Origin: Osmia lignaria lignaria
Lineage: Eukaryota; Arthropoda; Insecta; Hymenoptera; Megachilidae
Assembly (NCBI RefSeq): GCF_051020975.1
Contig: NC_135044.1
Span: 8,558,501-8,622,500, forward strand
Length of the DNA stretch: 64,000 bases
Direction of reading: 5' to 3'
Of the stretch, positions 34,001 to 46,715 are shown piece after piece. Numbering within the stretch: the stretch's first letter is position 1; each line of letters opens with the position of its first letter. The notes under the pieces are model-generated. The model was not told the DNA's origin and made no database searches. It saw only the letters and a list, made by a program, of their open reading frames with translations. Both the position numbers and the translations under genes were made by a program.

Positions 34001-37000
34001 TATAGAATTCTATTTGTAAAAATAAATTCTAATATCGTAAAAATTTTTTCACAAAAGATATGAAAATAAAAATTTAGAAACAGATACTTATGCTTTTTTT
34101 TTTATTATAATAATAAAATCCATTTGAACTGAATGTACAAGAGGGTTAATATTCCTTGTAAATTGTGTTAGTACTGGATGAAAGAGGAGACCGAAGGTCT
34201 TTGATTAGAAGCTACCGGGAGGAAACCTATTAATTTTGAAAAATGAAATTCTCAGTGTATCATAAAGGTACGATAACAGCTTATTTTTCAATGGGGGAAA
34301 AAAAAACACGGGGATAAACGTTTTTTGAACTCTCGAATGATGAAGGAAAAATCATTTATTTCTTTTTTTTTCTTTTAATAATAATATAAAAATGATCATG
34401 TTTCAGAGATAATATTTGTTCAGTACACGAATAAACGTTGATGCGGTACTCTGTTTGATTATTTTAAAAATATTTTTTATCCTTCGTCTTATATAAGAAA
34501 TGATTGTTACGTGCACATAATTCAACAATTACTATAATGTTTGAGAAAAATATTATCTATCGAATTTTAAGTAACTATGACCTTAATGAATCAAGAAATC
34601 AAGAATATTTCAAATTGATTTGTCGAATCGATGGTAGGATTAATTAGAGGATTATATTAATTTGAGGCGCCAGACACCGACGTCCCCCACAGTGCGGCAG
34701 TCAATGTTGTTGATATCTACCCTCGTGACAAGAATAAAACAATTAATAACACAGTCCGAACAGTGATTACGATCGTATAACGATTTCTATCGGATTCTTT
34801 ACGACTCGATATCATAATATGCGCTTGTTATTCCGCGTGACCTGTTTGTTCACTGATATACAGTGGTCGCGTGTGACGAGTATTGAAAAGGCGTGCAGAT
34901 TCTAATTACTGAATATTAACGACAGACTGGCGGCTAGGCGAAACACTGCTGGAATAAAGATAGATTAATTGGTGCATCGTTTATTTTGTCCCGCTAATGA
35001 TATTCCAATTCAAAGTACACAGGATGTTTGCGTTAATTAGTGATACTTTTTAAATATTAAAAATACAAAATTGTATGCTGCCAATTATGATAGCTAATAA
35101 TATCGATAAAGTAATAATCGAGTACAGTTCCGTATTTCACCGTCTTCCGACGAGTCCTGTCGAATGAGCCTAGTTTCAGGTTGCGCAAATGAAAAAAATT
35201 AACCTAACCTAAAACCTAATTAAATCGAGTGAGGAAATGCGATTGAACTTTGTATGGTTAAGGTGTTCGGAGAAAAATTGTTTTTTTTTTTTTGCTCCTA
35301 GGGGATTTGAATTCCCGGTCTCGCTGTCGAAGAACGAATGCCATAACCTATGCGCCACTTAACCGCTATAATAAATAGGAACTTTAACACGTTCGCGATG
35401 GGGCCTGAATCTCGTGTCCCCGCAATGGGGCGGGGTTTTCAAAAATTTGTTAATTACAATAATCAGTTATTTAAATGCTATGACGCGATAATAGTTCATG
35501 CAACACCGGTGGCTCATCCCGTACACCCCGTCGCGAACGGGTTAAACTTCCTTTTAAGTAAAAAATACAAAAATTCAATCGGTTATAACTTTTTCATTAT
35601 TCATTAGGATTCGTCGAGATCTATCAGGAGACATATCCTAATTTTGGTTCTACGGGCGGTGAAACATGGAACTGCAGCCTAGTAATCTTCTAACGTGATA
35701 ATGTGAAAGATAGAATTAGAAAAAAAATTCTTTGTTCCTTATTGGATTAATTAAAGAAATAACAGGACACCCTGTGTATAGAGTATAGAGTGAGAATGGG
35801 TGCATCATTGCGTTGGTGCATTCACTTTGCCGTTTCCAGACACTGTCTATCTGTCTGGCTGTGTAACCCTGATACGCTGACTCAAAGTAGATTGCTGCCT
35901 CGAACCTCGTCGATGTCGTAGACTTCGTTCAGACACTTGCCAGACAGACACGACATTATTTTCGAATCTTTTCATATACATCGTATCTACGAGTAGAATC
36001 AGTATTTGCGCTGCACATACTGATCGATTCATCGCTATGCCGCGTGACTGATTCACGTGCTTAGACGAGCAGATGAGTTTCTTGCATATCAAATGAACCG
36101 TCTTTAATTAGCACCGATCATCACGTTGTTCACTCGGATTTATCGTATCTCTGTATTAGAATGATTAAATTTTTAGCTTCGGCCATCGTGACCCTCGTGA
36201 TAGCCGATGCTGTTAAATGTCTATCTCGCGATATAATAAATCAAGAGTATCTGTAAGGTCACCTGGATAAAATTTCATGGTTTCATCAGATCTAGAGAAT
36301 GTATCAGAAAGTTACGAAACTTTGCGGTTAAAAATTGTTAGGTAGTTTTAACTGGCTTTAACCAGGTAAATGCGATTTAGACCGAACGACTACTAAGTTT
36401 TCTTATTTTTCACTTCGAACTTGATTTGATTCTGAATCAGGACGAATTTAGCTGTGCCAGTGTTAAAATACCGATCATTTATTCGACACGTGGTATAACA
36501 GCAGAAGAATACGTGTATGTAAATGAATCAGAAAGCGAGGAAGAGAAATCACGGTTTCTCATTGAACTAAACCTAAACGACGCGTGCTTTAGTTTCAAGG
36601 TTAGCTGGTCGAAAAATTTCCACAATAGAGCAGGCTAAAATTTAGCGAAAAATCATTCAACTTTCATTGCGGGGTCTACACGACCGGAAATATGAAAATT
36701 TAATGATACTTTAGAGCAGGGGTAGTCAACCTTTTTATACCTACCGCTCAGTTTTGTATCTCTGTAGTAGTAAAATTTTCTAACCTCCAACCGGTTCCAC
36801 AGTAATGGTGATTTATTAGTAGGGAAGTAACTTTGCTTGTAGTAAAGGAAGTAAAATTTCCATTTCAATGTTTTTAAAAAGTAAATTAACCCATTATCCT
36901 CCAGTGTCCCATTTTTGGGACACATTTTCAAATTTTTTTTATTAGAAGTTGCAGTTATTAAAAGAAAAAAATTTGAAAATGTGTCCCAAAAATGGGACAC

Positions 37001-40000
37001 TGGCGGATAATGGGTTAAATTAAAAAAAAGGAAAGTGTTTCAGTATCGAACAAAACCCCTACCGTCCACCATGAAACCTGAAACGTCCACTAGTGGGCGG
37101 TAGGGACCAGGTTGACTACCACTGCTTTAGAGGGAGGCTTAGGCTTTTCTCCATTCAAAACTATTTCATTTTTTTTAGAGTTGCATATGACACCCTGCGT
37201 CAATTGGTATTGACTGATAATACATATTTACTGAAACGAAACCCTGTACACATCAGCTAATGTTTTGTTTATGTAATGACGATAAGAAAGTTTTACGAGG
37301 ATTATTCAAGTTTGCCAACGTCATATATACTTACTGATAAGTAACATAATCATGAAACTACTGACAGCAAGAATGTTTTAAGTATACTTTACGAATCTAC
37401 CTATTATATATGCATAATAAACTTAGACTTTGATTTTCAAAACAGTAACTTCATTTCGTAGAAAGAAATTATTAATTAATATCTTTTCAGCATCGAATGC
37501 AAAGTTTCAACGAAACTGAAAGCTCAACCAAGTAAATTGAAAATAATTTATGAAGAATGATTCACGTTTGAATGCGAAGTACAAACTATCCAAATAACTT
37601 TGATAATAATACATTTACTTGACTAATTTACAAATCATTAAGCACGTGTTAATCTTGTTTTTTATATAATGTAATGTTAATGAGAACGAATAATTTACAG
37701 GAAATTATAGTGAGAAAAGCATTTTGTCCGACAGTTGTTTCAAAATTAACATTCGAGTATTATTTTTAAATCTATTATCACAATGAAATTTAAACCTTGT
37801 TCAGACGTTTCTTATCTATTATTAAATCGGTATTGAAAAAAATACAGATTGTATGATATTTACATCGTCGATTAATCTGACAAGTGTCGCGCAAGATTAA
37901 TTGATCATTTATGTATGTTAATTAGAGAGATCAGCTGAAATCTCAGGTGACAAATCTCAGATAATAAACAGATCATAATGATCAATTTCTTTTACATATA
38001 GAAGTAGTCTGGTGGTCTGTTTAACAATTGGAAATTCCCTCGATACTTTATTCCTACGATTTCACGATAAATTGTCTCGTGAAACCTATTGACATCGAAT
38101 CGATGAAGAAACGTGTTCGTAATTACGTTCAACCCTTTCCATTTGCATCACGACCATCCTACGGATCTATTTCGAACTTACGACTAATTGCATTTTGTTT
38201 TTCTCCTTGAATCTCGACTTACAATTAGTATTATCTATTATTATAAATTAATTTCTACACCTAATTAATTCTAGTTAGTAATTGAAATGAAATTGAAATT
38301 GAATTGCTTCATTTTTTGAATTATCATCGCTTTGTGATCGATGAGTGATCGATTACACCTGAAATTCTAGTTAGTCATTGAAATTAAACTGAAATAAAAT
38401 TGCCTCATTTTTCGAATTATCATCGCTTTGTGATCGATGAGTGATCGATTACACCTGAAATTGTAGTTAGTCGTTGAAATTAAACTGAAATAAAATTGCC
38501 TCATTTTTCGAATTATCGTCGCTTTGTGATCGACGAGTGATCGATTACACCTGAAATTCTAGTTAGTCATTGAAATTAAACTGAAATAAAATTGCCTCAT
38601 TTTTCGAATTATCATCGCTTTGTGATCGATGAGTGATCGATTACACCTGAAATTGTAGTTAGTCGTTGAAATTAAACTGAAATAAAATTGCCTCATTTTT
38701 CGAATTATCGTCGCTTTGTGATCGACGAGTGATCGATTACACCTGAAATTCTAGTTATTAATCGAAATTAAACTGAAATAAAATTGCCTCATTTTTCGAA
38801 TTATCATCCCTTTGTGATCGACGAGTGATCGACGGAGCCATGAATAAGTGAAAAATTTGCTCGCATAAATTAACAAAATTTCCAGCTTAATATCGTGATA
38901 ATGAAAGCGACACAGCTCTCGTTATTTTCACCCCTGACGCGTTCACAATCAGAATCGAGCGAGGTAGAGTCAGATAACACCGGTTAATTCTTGGTATACT
39001 CGTCGCTTCAATTATTAGCAGCACGCTTCCGAATCTGTAACAATTAAATAGACGATTCTATTAAATCCTCTTGTCAAAAGAATACGCGAGTGATAGCGGG
39101 TCAGAATGACCCTGCACTGACGCGAAGATTAAACAGTAACAGTAGAATTACGGTACGGGATGAGGTTAGGTTAGGGTATTCAACCCTTGGACGATGGAAC
39201 TGGGTCAATCGCGATCGCAGACCAATTCACTGCTACTTCAAATATACTCTTTCCAAGTGATATTAAAAGAAACGGTGTAAATGTTCGAAAAATGAAAATA
39301 ATGTAAGAACGTATAAATGTTAATCTAGGGGAAATTTTTCATAGAAATAAAATTCCCGAGTTCCAGGCAACGAATATTCTGACAGTAGCACTTTATCGAT
39401 TGGCTAATGTCTAAGAGTGAACGTTTTTTGCCAAGAGCTTATTGATCTTGGCAAAGTTGGTCGGTGCACTTCACACAACCTACATGTCCTCCTAATCAAT
39501 GACGTGTGTGATTGTCGCGTCTACAATGCATATTTCGAATACATATCTCGTATCGCACTCTTATCTAGCCTATTCATACGTAAAATTCAGATAAGAGTTC
39601 GTCACATTATCCACTTTATTAAATGCAATCATTTCATTTAATTCTTACCAGCAGATTTTTCCTTTCTTTTTACCATCCGTTCATAGATATTCCATGCTCT
39701 TTGTCTTCTTCAATTTTTTAAATTATTTATAACACGATACAAATATTTTAAATTGACCATCAACTACTGTAACGAGCGTTACAAGTAATTACAGTAAGCG
39801 AATTTAGTGCACGCATGTTTAATAAGAGAACAGTAGGAATGTCGGTTCTATCGTATAATCGATAGGAAAGGATATAGCCGGATAAGATGGTCAAAAGTGT
39901 CCCCAAACCAAATTCGACTTGCTATGAACCATTCGATAGGCGATCAAAAAAAATCAGTCTGTGCCAAGTTTCAACCCGGTATCTCATCTGGGAGGGTAGT

Positions 40001-43000
40001 TACGGGTAAAAATGTAATCGCGAAGTTTTTGGCCAATTTCTCCTATTTAATGACATTCGAAAATTCTGAAAAAAATCAGAGACATTTTTATTTGTGAGGC
40101 ACATATTACAGAATTTTTTCAGATTTTTAGATTGAAAATTGAAGCCGTGAAAAATCAAAAACGTTAAAAAATACTGATAAATGGCGATTTTGTATGGAAG
40201 GAGTCGCGGATCTGGATTAATATTTTTTTTATAAGTGTATATTATCGATACTGCGCCGCAGTTAAAAAAAATTAAAAACCGATATTTTCGACATATTTCA
40301 TGCGATAACATGAGAAACACTTTCAATTTTTAAAAGAACCTTTATACACTTAGTGTTTTATGTGATTTTTAATGTTTCTACACTGAACGAAACTGAAAAA
40401 CGTGTATTTTACAGAAAAAAAAAAAATCAGCGTGAGCCGACTCGAACATACGAAAAGCCCAGCAATGGTTTAGCACTCAGGCGCTTCAACCGCTAGACCA
40501 CCGACACTATTTTAACAGCTTTCGATTTTTGTATATATACTGCACATAAAGTACTTTCAATAATTCTGGTTTATTTAGTTTTTTTTTTTAATTCTTATTG
40601 CGTTTCATTGTATGTAAAAACATTGAACATTGTATAACACACTTACTTGATAAGAAACAGACAAAAATTCGCCGTTCAAGTAACTCTAACACGCAAAAAA
40701 CAGCGAAAAACTCAGTTTTTAATTTTTTTAACTATGGCGCACCTGACCAAAAATTCTCAAAAAAATTGAGAATAATAGTATCGATAATATATACTTATAA
40801 AAAAAATATGAATCCAGATCCGCGACTCCTTCCATACAAAATCAACATTTTTCAGCATTTTTTGACGTTTTTGATTTTTCACGGCTTCAGTTTTCAATCT
40901 AAAAATCTGAAAAAATTCTGTAATATGTGCCTCACAAATAGAAATGTCTCTGATTTTTTTCAGAATTTTCGAATGTCATTAAATAGGAGAAATTGGACAA
41001 AAACTTCGCGATTACATTTTTACCCGTAACTACCCTCCCAGATGAGATACAGGGTTGAAACTTGGCACAGACTGTTTTTTTTTGATCGCCTATCGAATGG
41101 TTCATAGCAAGTCGAATTTGGTTTGGGGGTACTTTTGACCATATTATCCGGCTATACCCTTTTTCGAATTTCAATCGCGAAGGAGTTTTTTTCTTACCAT
41201 AGAAATGCGGTGTGTAACAGAAAACAATTATAGCAGAGATAATTTTACATCGGATAAGAAGTGGCATTTAAATGAACAGAAGTACAAGGCACAGTTTTTA
41301 TCAGGAAAATTACTAAAGTAGGTTTCATGTTAATACTGCGGTGAAATTTAAAGACGTAGTTTTATAATTTTGTGGTTTTAACGTACTTGTGGCTAACTAG
41401 TTAATTTAATGGACCAGAATAAAGACATTGAAAAATGAACAAAGTTATTTTCAAACTGATTATGTAATGCATAACGTTGAATACGTTTTACATCCATCAG
41501 TTACTGTTACATTGGTTTTATTCTCAGTATTGAATAATTTAGTATTTGCTAAGTACATATTTCTCATTCCATTTGTTTCAGATAATGAAAATCACCAAGA
41601 AGCTGCTTGGCGAGAAACTTTTTACAAAGTTTATGAAGGCTACATTCTACGGTCACTTTGTTGCCGGCGAAGACGAGGCGCAGATCACTCCTGTCCTGGA
41701 TAGATTACGACAGTTCGGTGTAAAACCTATCCTTGATTATTCCGTCGAAGAAGATATCTCGCAGGAAGAGGCGGAACGACGCGAAATACAGTAGGTGTTG
41801 ACATCAGTTCACCTGAAAAATTATACGATTGTATTAGAATTATACGTACAATAAAATAATTTGTACCGTTTAACAGAGGTTCCGTATCAGAAGCTGGAGA
41901 TGAGAGGAGAGAAGGACCCATGAAGAAGTACCATGTTGCAAAACCGTTCGCTGATCGTCGATACAAAGTATCTTCAGCGAGAACGTACTTCTACCTAAAC
42001 GAAGCTAATTGTGAACGTAACATGGACATTTTTATTAAATGCCTAGAATCTGTAGCCGGTGAGTCAGGTTTTGCGTAAATTATCCTAGCATCGTTAAAAG
42101 GAAGCTCTGGATAAAATAATGTGGGGAAACTTCTGAAAGGCCCCCCCACCCCAGGACAACCACACTTCGGATTTATAGTAATTGAGGGACGAGAAATCGA
42201 ATGAGACCAATTACAGAGCTGGATCTCTAACTGTTTCAGAGATACAGGTACTTTTGCGTTAAAGGACGCAATTGCTCTAAATAAATCCACTTCCCACTAG
42301 CCGGCCACTCTCCAAGTGGCGCCGGGTATGGATGAACTATCTAGACACAGGCGTGCCAATTATCGTTTTCGGGTAAGAAAATCCCAACACCTGACCCGTT
42401 GTCGGCGTAAGGAATGTTGAATTAGGGTCGAAAAAGCTACCCTGCGTGGGTTAGCGACTACACCCACCAGACGCGTTACGCCTAACCTAAACCTAACCTA
42501 ACCCTAACCTTAACCCTAATCCTAACCTGCAAGGTTAAGTTCAAGGTCACTACAAGATAATACTTTACGACTCCTACAACTTTTGTTTTAGTCATTTTCC
42601 GTGGAAATGCGTTCTTATGGAGATAATAGGGGGGTCCCACACTTTTAGAATACCCTGTATATCTCGAGTACGGTTTATTTGCCAGTTCTGAAAATGGTCT
42701 CATTCGATTTCTCGTCCCTCAATTACTATAAATCCGAAGTTTGGTTGTCCTAGGGTGGGGGGGCCTTTCGAAAGTATACCCAATAATGTTTAGGAAAAAT
42801 ATTGCTTTACAAGATTACTGATATTCTCTGGAAGTATGGGACGAAAACAGTTGTAAAGAATATCAAGTAAATCATATAACAAAACATGTATGCCATAAGT
42901 TGTTTGAATTAGATTTGAGAGAAAATTGGTATCTAATACATGATGAAAATGATGATGGTCCATGAAGGAAAAGCGATATTCTTCCTAGGGATACACGTAT

Positions 43001-46000
43001 TTCCATTTTCCAAAATGAAATGCTTATCGCAAACGGGATTTATCGGTACTTAATAAATCATTCTAATTGAAAATATTTAGCGCACCTGAAAAATTGAACG
43101 CCACTAACAGGTGATTAATAGGATGTGATATTGTACATTGTAAATTATACTCCAGTTTAATGGGATTATAATTTTTATTGATGCTTAAAAAGTACGTGTA
43201 TCCGAGATTAGAATTCGCATACATTATGTATGTACAGTGGGTCACAAAATTATTCGCTCACCGTTTAAAACAGAATACCTAATTTAAAATTGGACCAAAT
43301 GACTTGAGGCTTTTTGAGAAGCTATAAAAATTAATTCCCTAGAATATGTATTTTTATCGTTTTAAAAAATTACAATTTGTTGAAATCGTGAAAAAAAAAT
43401 TGCAAAGGGTAATTTTTCAACTTTTTTATAAGAGGCTATAATGAAAATTTAAAATATGACATTTGTAAATTTAGAAGTTACAAGTAATTAAAATTTCCGA
43501 AAATTTCGACTTTTCACCTAAGAACGTGACTAGTTATGTTCTTAGATGAAAAATCACAATTTTCGGAAATTTTAATTCAAGTGTATTAACCGATCTCGAT
43601 GAAATTTTCCGCATACACATAACATATTTAAATTTACAATTGTCATATTTTAAATTATTATTGTAGGCTCAAATGAAAAAGTTAAAAAATTGTCTTTTAC
43701 AATTTTTTTCCCGATTTCGAAAAATTGTAATTTTTTAACACAGCAAAAGCATCCAGTATCATATCTTAGTAAATTAATTTTTACAGCTTCTCAAAAAGCC
43801 TCAAGTCATTTGGTCCAATTTTAAATGAGGTATTCTGTTTTAAACGGTGAGCGAATAATTTTGTAATCCACTGTATGTATCTATGTATGGATACATAGAT
43901 CTATGTATCTATGTACGACATGAGACTGTTTGTGTTCTCGAACATTCCAAATCAGTACTAAAATTGGATAACAAAGAGAAAGCTAAAAAGCTAGACTCCC
44001 GAATTAATTTACCGATCATGATAACTGAAGATATCTGAAATGTTCGCAATTTTCTAATGTTAAATAACAATGTAAAATTATAGAACATTTAATTTTCTAT
44101 CATGTATTATGCTGTATATAGTATAATTGTTCAATAGCAATTTTAATGGATCTGCTTTAACAGTGCCAAGGTAAACTTTTTTAGGGTGGACTTCAGAAAT
44201 TTTGCTAGTCAAGGATACGAAAACGTACAGTCTATAAATATCTCCAGTAGAGAATCTTGTATTCTGCTATGCGACCAAATAACGTCACATAACGGTGCTT
44301 TAAATTGGTTCAAAAGATTTAACTCCCTTTCTTGAACAAAATATATATTTATTTAATCATGGTAAAAGAAAAACTTTTTTTCTCATATCCACATGAACGT
44401 ATTTTATTCAATTATTTTTTTTTAAAGACCAATTTTCTGTATCCTACAATTAACGTAATTAATATATTTGTTACTTGTTACAGCGGCTTCAATGGGAGTT
44501 GGTATTACAGCCATTAAATTAACAGCTCTTGGCCGTCCACAACTTCTGGTAAGTGGAAAAGTGAAACCCTTAAAAAAAACAAACAAATTGACTATTATAC
44601 ATTTCATTATTTGCAGCTTCAATTATCAGAAGTAATTATGCGAGCAAGACAATACATGTCAGATGTAGTTGGGGGTGAGGGTGCCGTTTTAACCCATCAT
44701 GCGAAACCTGATGATTTTATGAAGAAATTTGAAGAAGCACACATCAAAGATGAGGTGACAGTTCAAAAATTCCTTCAAAAGATTCAATCGGATAAGGAGG
44801 GGTAATTGATCGAAATTATTGTTTATTATTAACCCAGTGTCGCTATTCGAATGAGTATAAATTCTTTATTGCTTTCAGTGTTATCCATTTATTCCCGTGG
44901 AGTGGAATTCTAGACGAGAATTATGAACTCAGCGAAACGTTCCAAGTACCCGATATTAAGACTGGTAAAATGGTGAGGCTGATGTCGCAGCTAACGTCAA
45001 AGGAAGAAGAAATGTTCAGGAACATGATAAGACGTCTGAATAACATTGTTACGGTACGAATATTTTCAAACGAAGTATAAGTATAAATATAAATTCAAGA
45101 TGTAGATTAGAGCTTTGAAAATGTTAATGTTTTCGTAGATGCTAATAGGAATAGCTCTAAAATCATTCTTTTACATTTTATTAGGGTGTAGGGAGGGGAT
45201 CTATATTTTGTATAATATGTAAGGTACTGTTACATCATTCTCTCGTCTTTCCATTTTTCTTTCTTTTTTAACACTAAACTTACCATGGACCGGTCAAATG
45301 ACCGGTTGTAAACTTTTAATTAGAAAATTCGCATAAAATATTATCGCTTTTTTACATTTGACTTGATGATTTTTTCTATTAAAAATATACAATTTTACAT
45401 CATTTATTTATATTTTTATTTGTTGAATCCGATAAACACGTATAACCTAGCGTCATCGCGACAGGTTATTTGACCGGTTGCGGTACAAATAGGTATATAT
45501 TAAATCTCGGTACGCTTAGTGTTAATGAAACTTACACGTTGATGTAAAAATATTATTAATAATTTTACTAGGTGTATAGGAAATATAACAAAAAAAGGTT
45601 TAGTTTTGTTAGCAGAAACAGAATTGCTAACTTTTCTTTCAGGTGGCTGATAAGTTAAACGTACGTTTAATGGTAGACGCCGAACAAACGTATTTCCAAC
45701 CTGCGATATCGCGATTAACGTTGGAAATGATGCGCAAGTACAATACACATAAGGTAATAATTTAGCTTAGTAAATATGATATTATCACTTAGTAAATTTT
45801 CAGTGGTCTAAATCCAAATGGTGTACTTCATAGGCTGTGGTGTTCAATACTTACCAAACATATTTGCAAGAAGCATATAATGAAGTGAAAACGGATCTCG
45901 AACAAGCTGAACGTCAGAACTTTTATTTCGGTGCTAAACTTGTTCGTGGAGCGTATATCGATCAGGTTAGATAGCTACTGAAACATTTCAATTTATTATT

Positions 46001-46715
46001 ATTCCATAATTTCATTACATTTTTGGGATCGTTCGTTTAGGAGAGGGCAAGAGCGGCAGCTATGGGTTATCCTGATCCGATAAATCCTACGTACGATGCT
46101 ACTACTGAATCGTACCATAAAACTCTGATGGAATGTTTAAGGCGGATGAAACAGTACAAAGATAAAGGAGAAGATCCTAAAAAGATAGGAATTATGGTTG
46201 CCTCTCATAACGAGGACACAGTACGTTTTGCTATCGAGAAGTATGTAAAACAATATTTTCTCTAATTCTAACGATAATTGTATATTGATTTGTTATTAAT
46301 ACGAGTGTTATGGTAATAATACAGAATGAAGGAGATTGGAATCTCACCAGAGGACAAAGTGATCTGTTTCGGCCAGTTATTGGGAATGTGTGATTATATT
46401 ACATTTCCGTTAGGTATAGTATTTTTGATAATTTATTATATCAATAATTTCAATAAATAAATGATTGCATCTGTAGTTTTTAAAATAATGTAATTGATTT
46501 GAATTTCAGGTCAGTCTGGATACTCAGCGTATAAATATATTCCTTATGGGCCAGTTCAAGAAGTATTACCGTATCTTTCTCGGCGTGCCCAAGAGAATCG
46601 AGGTATACTTAAAAAAATCAGGAAGGAAAAAAATCTTTTGTTATCTGAGATAGTGAGGCGCGCCGTGAAGGGGCAATTATTTTACAAACCTAAAGGAAAT
46701 TATACTCCCGTTTGA
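31020..46715 (+). CDS. slgA: Proline dehydrogenase 1, mitochondrial (sluggish-A)
   Basis: FAD enzyme of the inner mitochondrial membrane that oxidises proline to pyrroline-5-carboxylate, the first step of proline use for energy. Exons: 31020-31331, 41582-41790, 41877-42058, 44484-44548, 44617-44801, 44879-45053, 45643-45753, 45834-45965, 46041-46240, 46325-46413 and 46510-46715; 621 residues with intact frame. Exon 1 begins with a basic presequence (MAFLRSVPRCSAGKKLRK). The barrel shows ATFYGHFVAGEDEAQI, VKPILDYSVEED, MGVGITAIKLTALGRPQLL, VRLMVDAEQTYFQP, FGAKLVRGAYID, ERARAAAMGYPDPINPTYDA, GIMVASHNEDTVRFAIEK and the FAD/substrate end CFGQLLGMCDYITFPLG, YIPYGPVQEVLPYLSRRAQE. Intron 1 is 10.25 kb and repeat-filled; intron 3 holds two MITEs and intron 6 one. 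Alternative first exons, known for fly slgA, could lie in intron 1. Confidence 0.96.
31332..35285. other. PRODH intron 1, left part
   Basis: No supported exon. Holds the GA microsatellite and otherwise unique AT-rich sequence. A frame around 33408-33885 is open but looks random. Confidence 0.45.
31434..31476. repeat. (GA)n microsatellite
   Basis: Almost uninterrupted GA dinucleotides with a few AAAG interruptions, just inside PRODH intron 1. Confidence 0.95.
35283..35378 (-). repeat. tRNA-like SINE relic in PRODH intron 1
   Basis: On the minus strand a polymerase III A-box-like block (TAGCGGTTAAGTGG) is followed about 45 bp later by a B-box-like block (GGGAATTCAAATCCC), then an A run. The acceptor-stem ends do not pair, so it is not a working tRNA gene. 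It reads as a tRNA pseudogene or a tRNA-headed SINE. Confidence 0.6.
35388..35541. mobile_element. piggyBac-type MITE in PRODH intron 1
   Basis: TTAA at 35384-35387 and 35542-35545. Inverted ends CACGTTCGCGATGGGG and CCCGTTCGCGACGGGG. 154 bp, non-coding. It begins 9 bp from the tRNA-like relic. Confidence 0.8.
36717..37124. mobile_element. hAT-type MITE carrying a nested piggyBac-type MITE
   Basis: Ends CAGGGGTAGTCAACC and, inverted, CAGTGGTAGTCAACC. Exact 8-bp duplication CTTTAGAG at 36709-36716 and 37125-37132, with TA at its centre as in many hAT targets. The body, apart from the insert at 36890-37014, is non-coding. Confidence 0.88.
36890..37014. mobile_element. Nested piggyBac-type palindromic MITE
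   Basis: TTAA at 36886-36889 and 37015-37018. The 125-bp body is nearly one perfect palindrome, from CCCATTATCCTCCAGTGTCC to its inverse, with GTGTCCCATTTTTGGGACAC inside each arm. CCC termini after TTAA are typical of piggyBac ends. Confidence 0.88.
38272..38840. repeat. 96-bp tandem array, six units
   Basis: TAGTTAG starts at 38272, 38368, 38464, 38560, 38656 and 38752, exactly 96 bp apart. The last unit is truncated. Units 2 and 4 share one set of variants and units 3 and 5 another, so the true period of recent copying is 192 bp. Confidence 0.92.
39871..41160. mobile_element. 1.29-kb foldback element in PRODH intron 1
   Basis: Two inverted arms of about 390 bp (39871-40270 and 40770-41160) match closely; for example GGTCAAAAGTGTCCCCAAAC at left against the inverse of the right end. 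Ends are GATATAGCCGG and, inverted, GGTATAGCCGG. The central 500 bp hold a tRNA-like relic. I could not fix a target duplication. Confidence 0.75.
40415..40508 (-). repeat. tRNA-like relic in the foldback centre
   Basis: The minus strand reads GGTCTAGCGGTTGAAGCGCC (A-box type), then TGTTCGAGTCGGCTCACGC (B-box type), then a run of 12 T as in a polymerase III terminator. Stems do not pair as in a functional tRNA. Confidence 0.6.
42123..42781. mobile_element. Long-inverted-repeat MITE, 8-bp duplication, copy 2
   Basis: Same family as 9185-9847. Exact 8-bp duplication AATAATGT at 42115-42122 and 42782-42789. Right half, telomere-like block and outer ends match copy 1, but the left inner segment (about 42210-42345) is unrelated. 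It lies in PRODH intron 3. Confidence 0.87.
43235..43873. mobile_element. Tc1/mariner-type long-palindrome MITE in PRODH intron 3
   Basis: Flanked by TA at 43233-43234 and 43874-43875. Ends CAGTGGGTCACAAAATTATT and, inverted, CAGTGGATTACAAAATTATT. The arms are nearly 300 bp each and share GACTTGAGGCTTTTTGAGAA. No transposase is present. Confidence 0.85.
45272..45521. mobile_element. piggyBac-type MITE in PRODH intron 6
   Basis: TTAA at 45268-45271 and 45522-45525. Ends CACTAAACTTACC and, inverted, CACTAAGCGTACC. Inside, ACCGGTCAAATGACCGGT is itself a palindrome and recurs near the other end. Confidence 0.83.

Noticed and set aside
36426..36638. Protein-like frame in PRODH intron 1 (ITAEEYVYVNESESEEEKSR)
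   Set aside because: No matching splice phase or start linked it to PRODH; could be an alternative exon, but evidence is too thin.
38028..38210. 60-codon frame in PRODH intron 1 (KKRVRNYVQPFPFASRPSYG)
   Set aside because: Protein-like for a short stretch but without splice sites or family match.
40415..40508. Functional tRNA gene
   Set aside because: A- and B-box-like blocks exist but acceptor and T stems do not pair.
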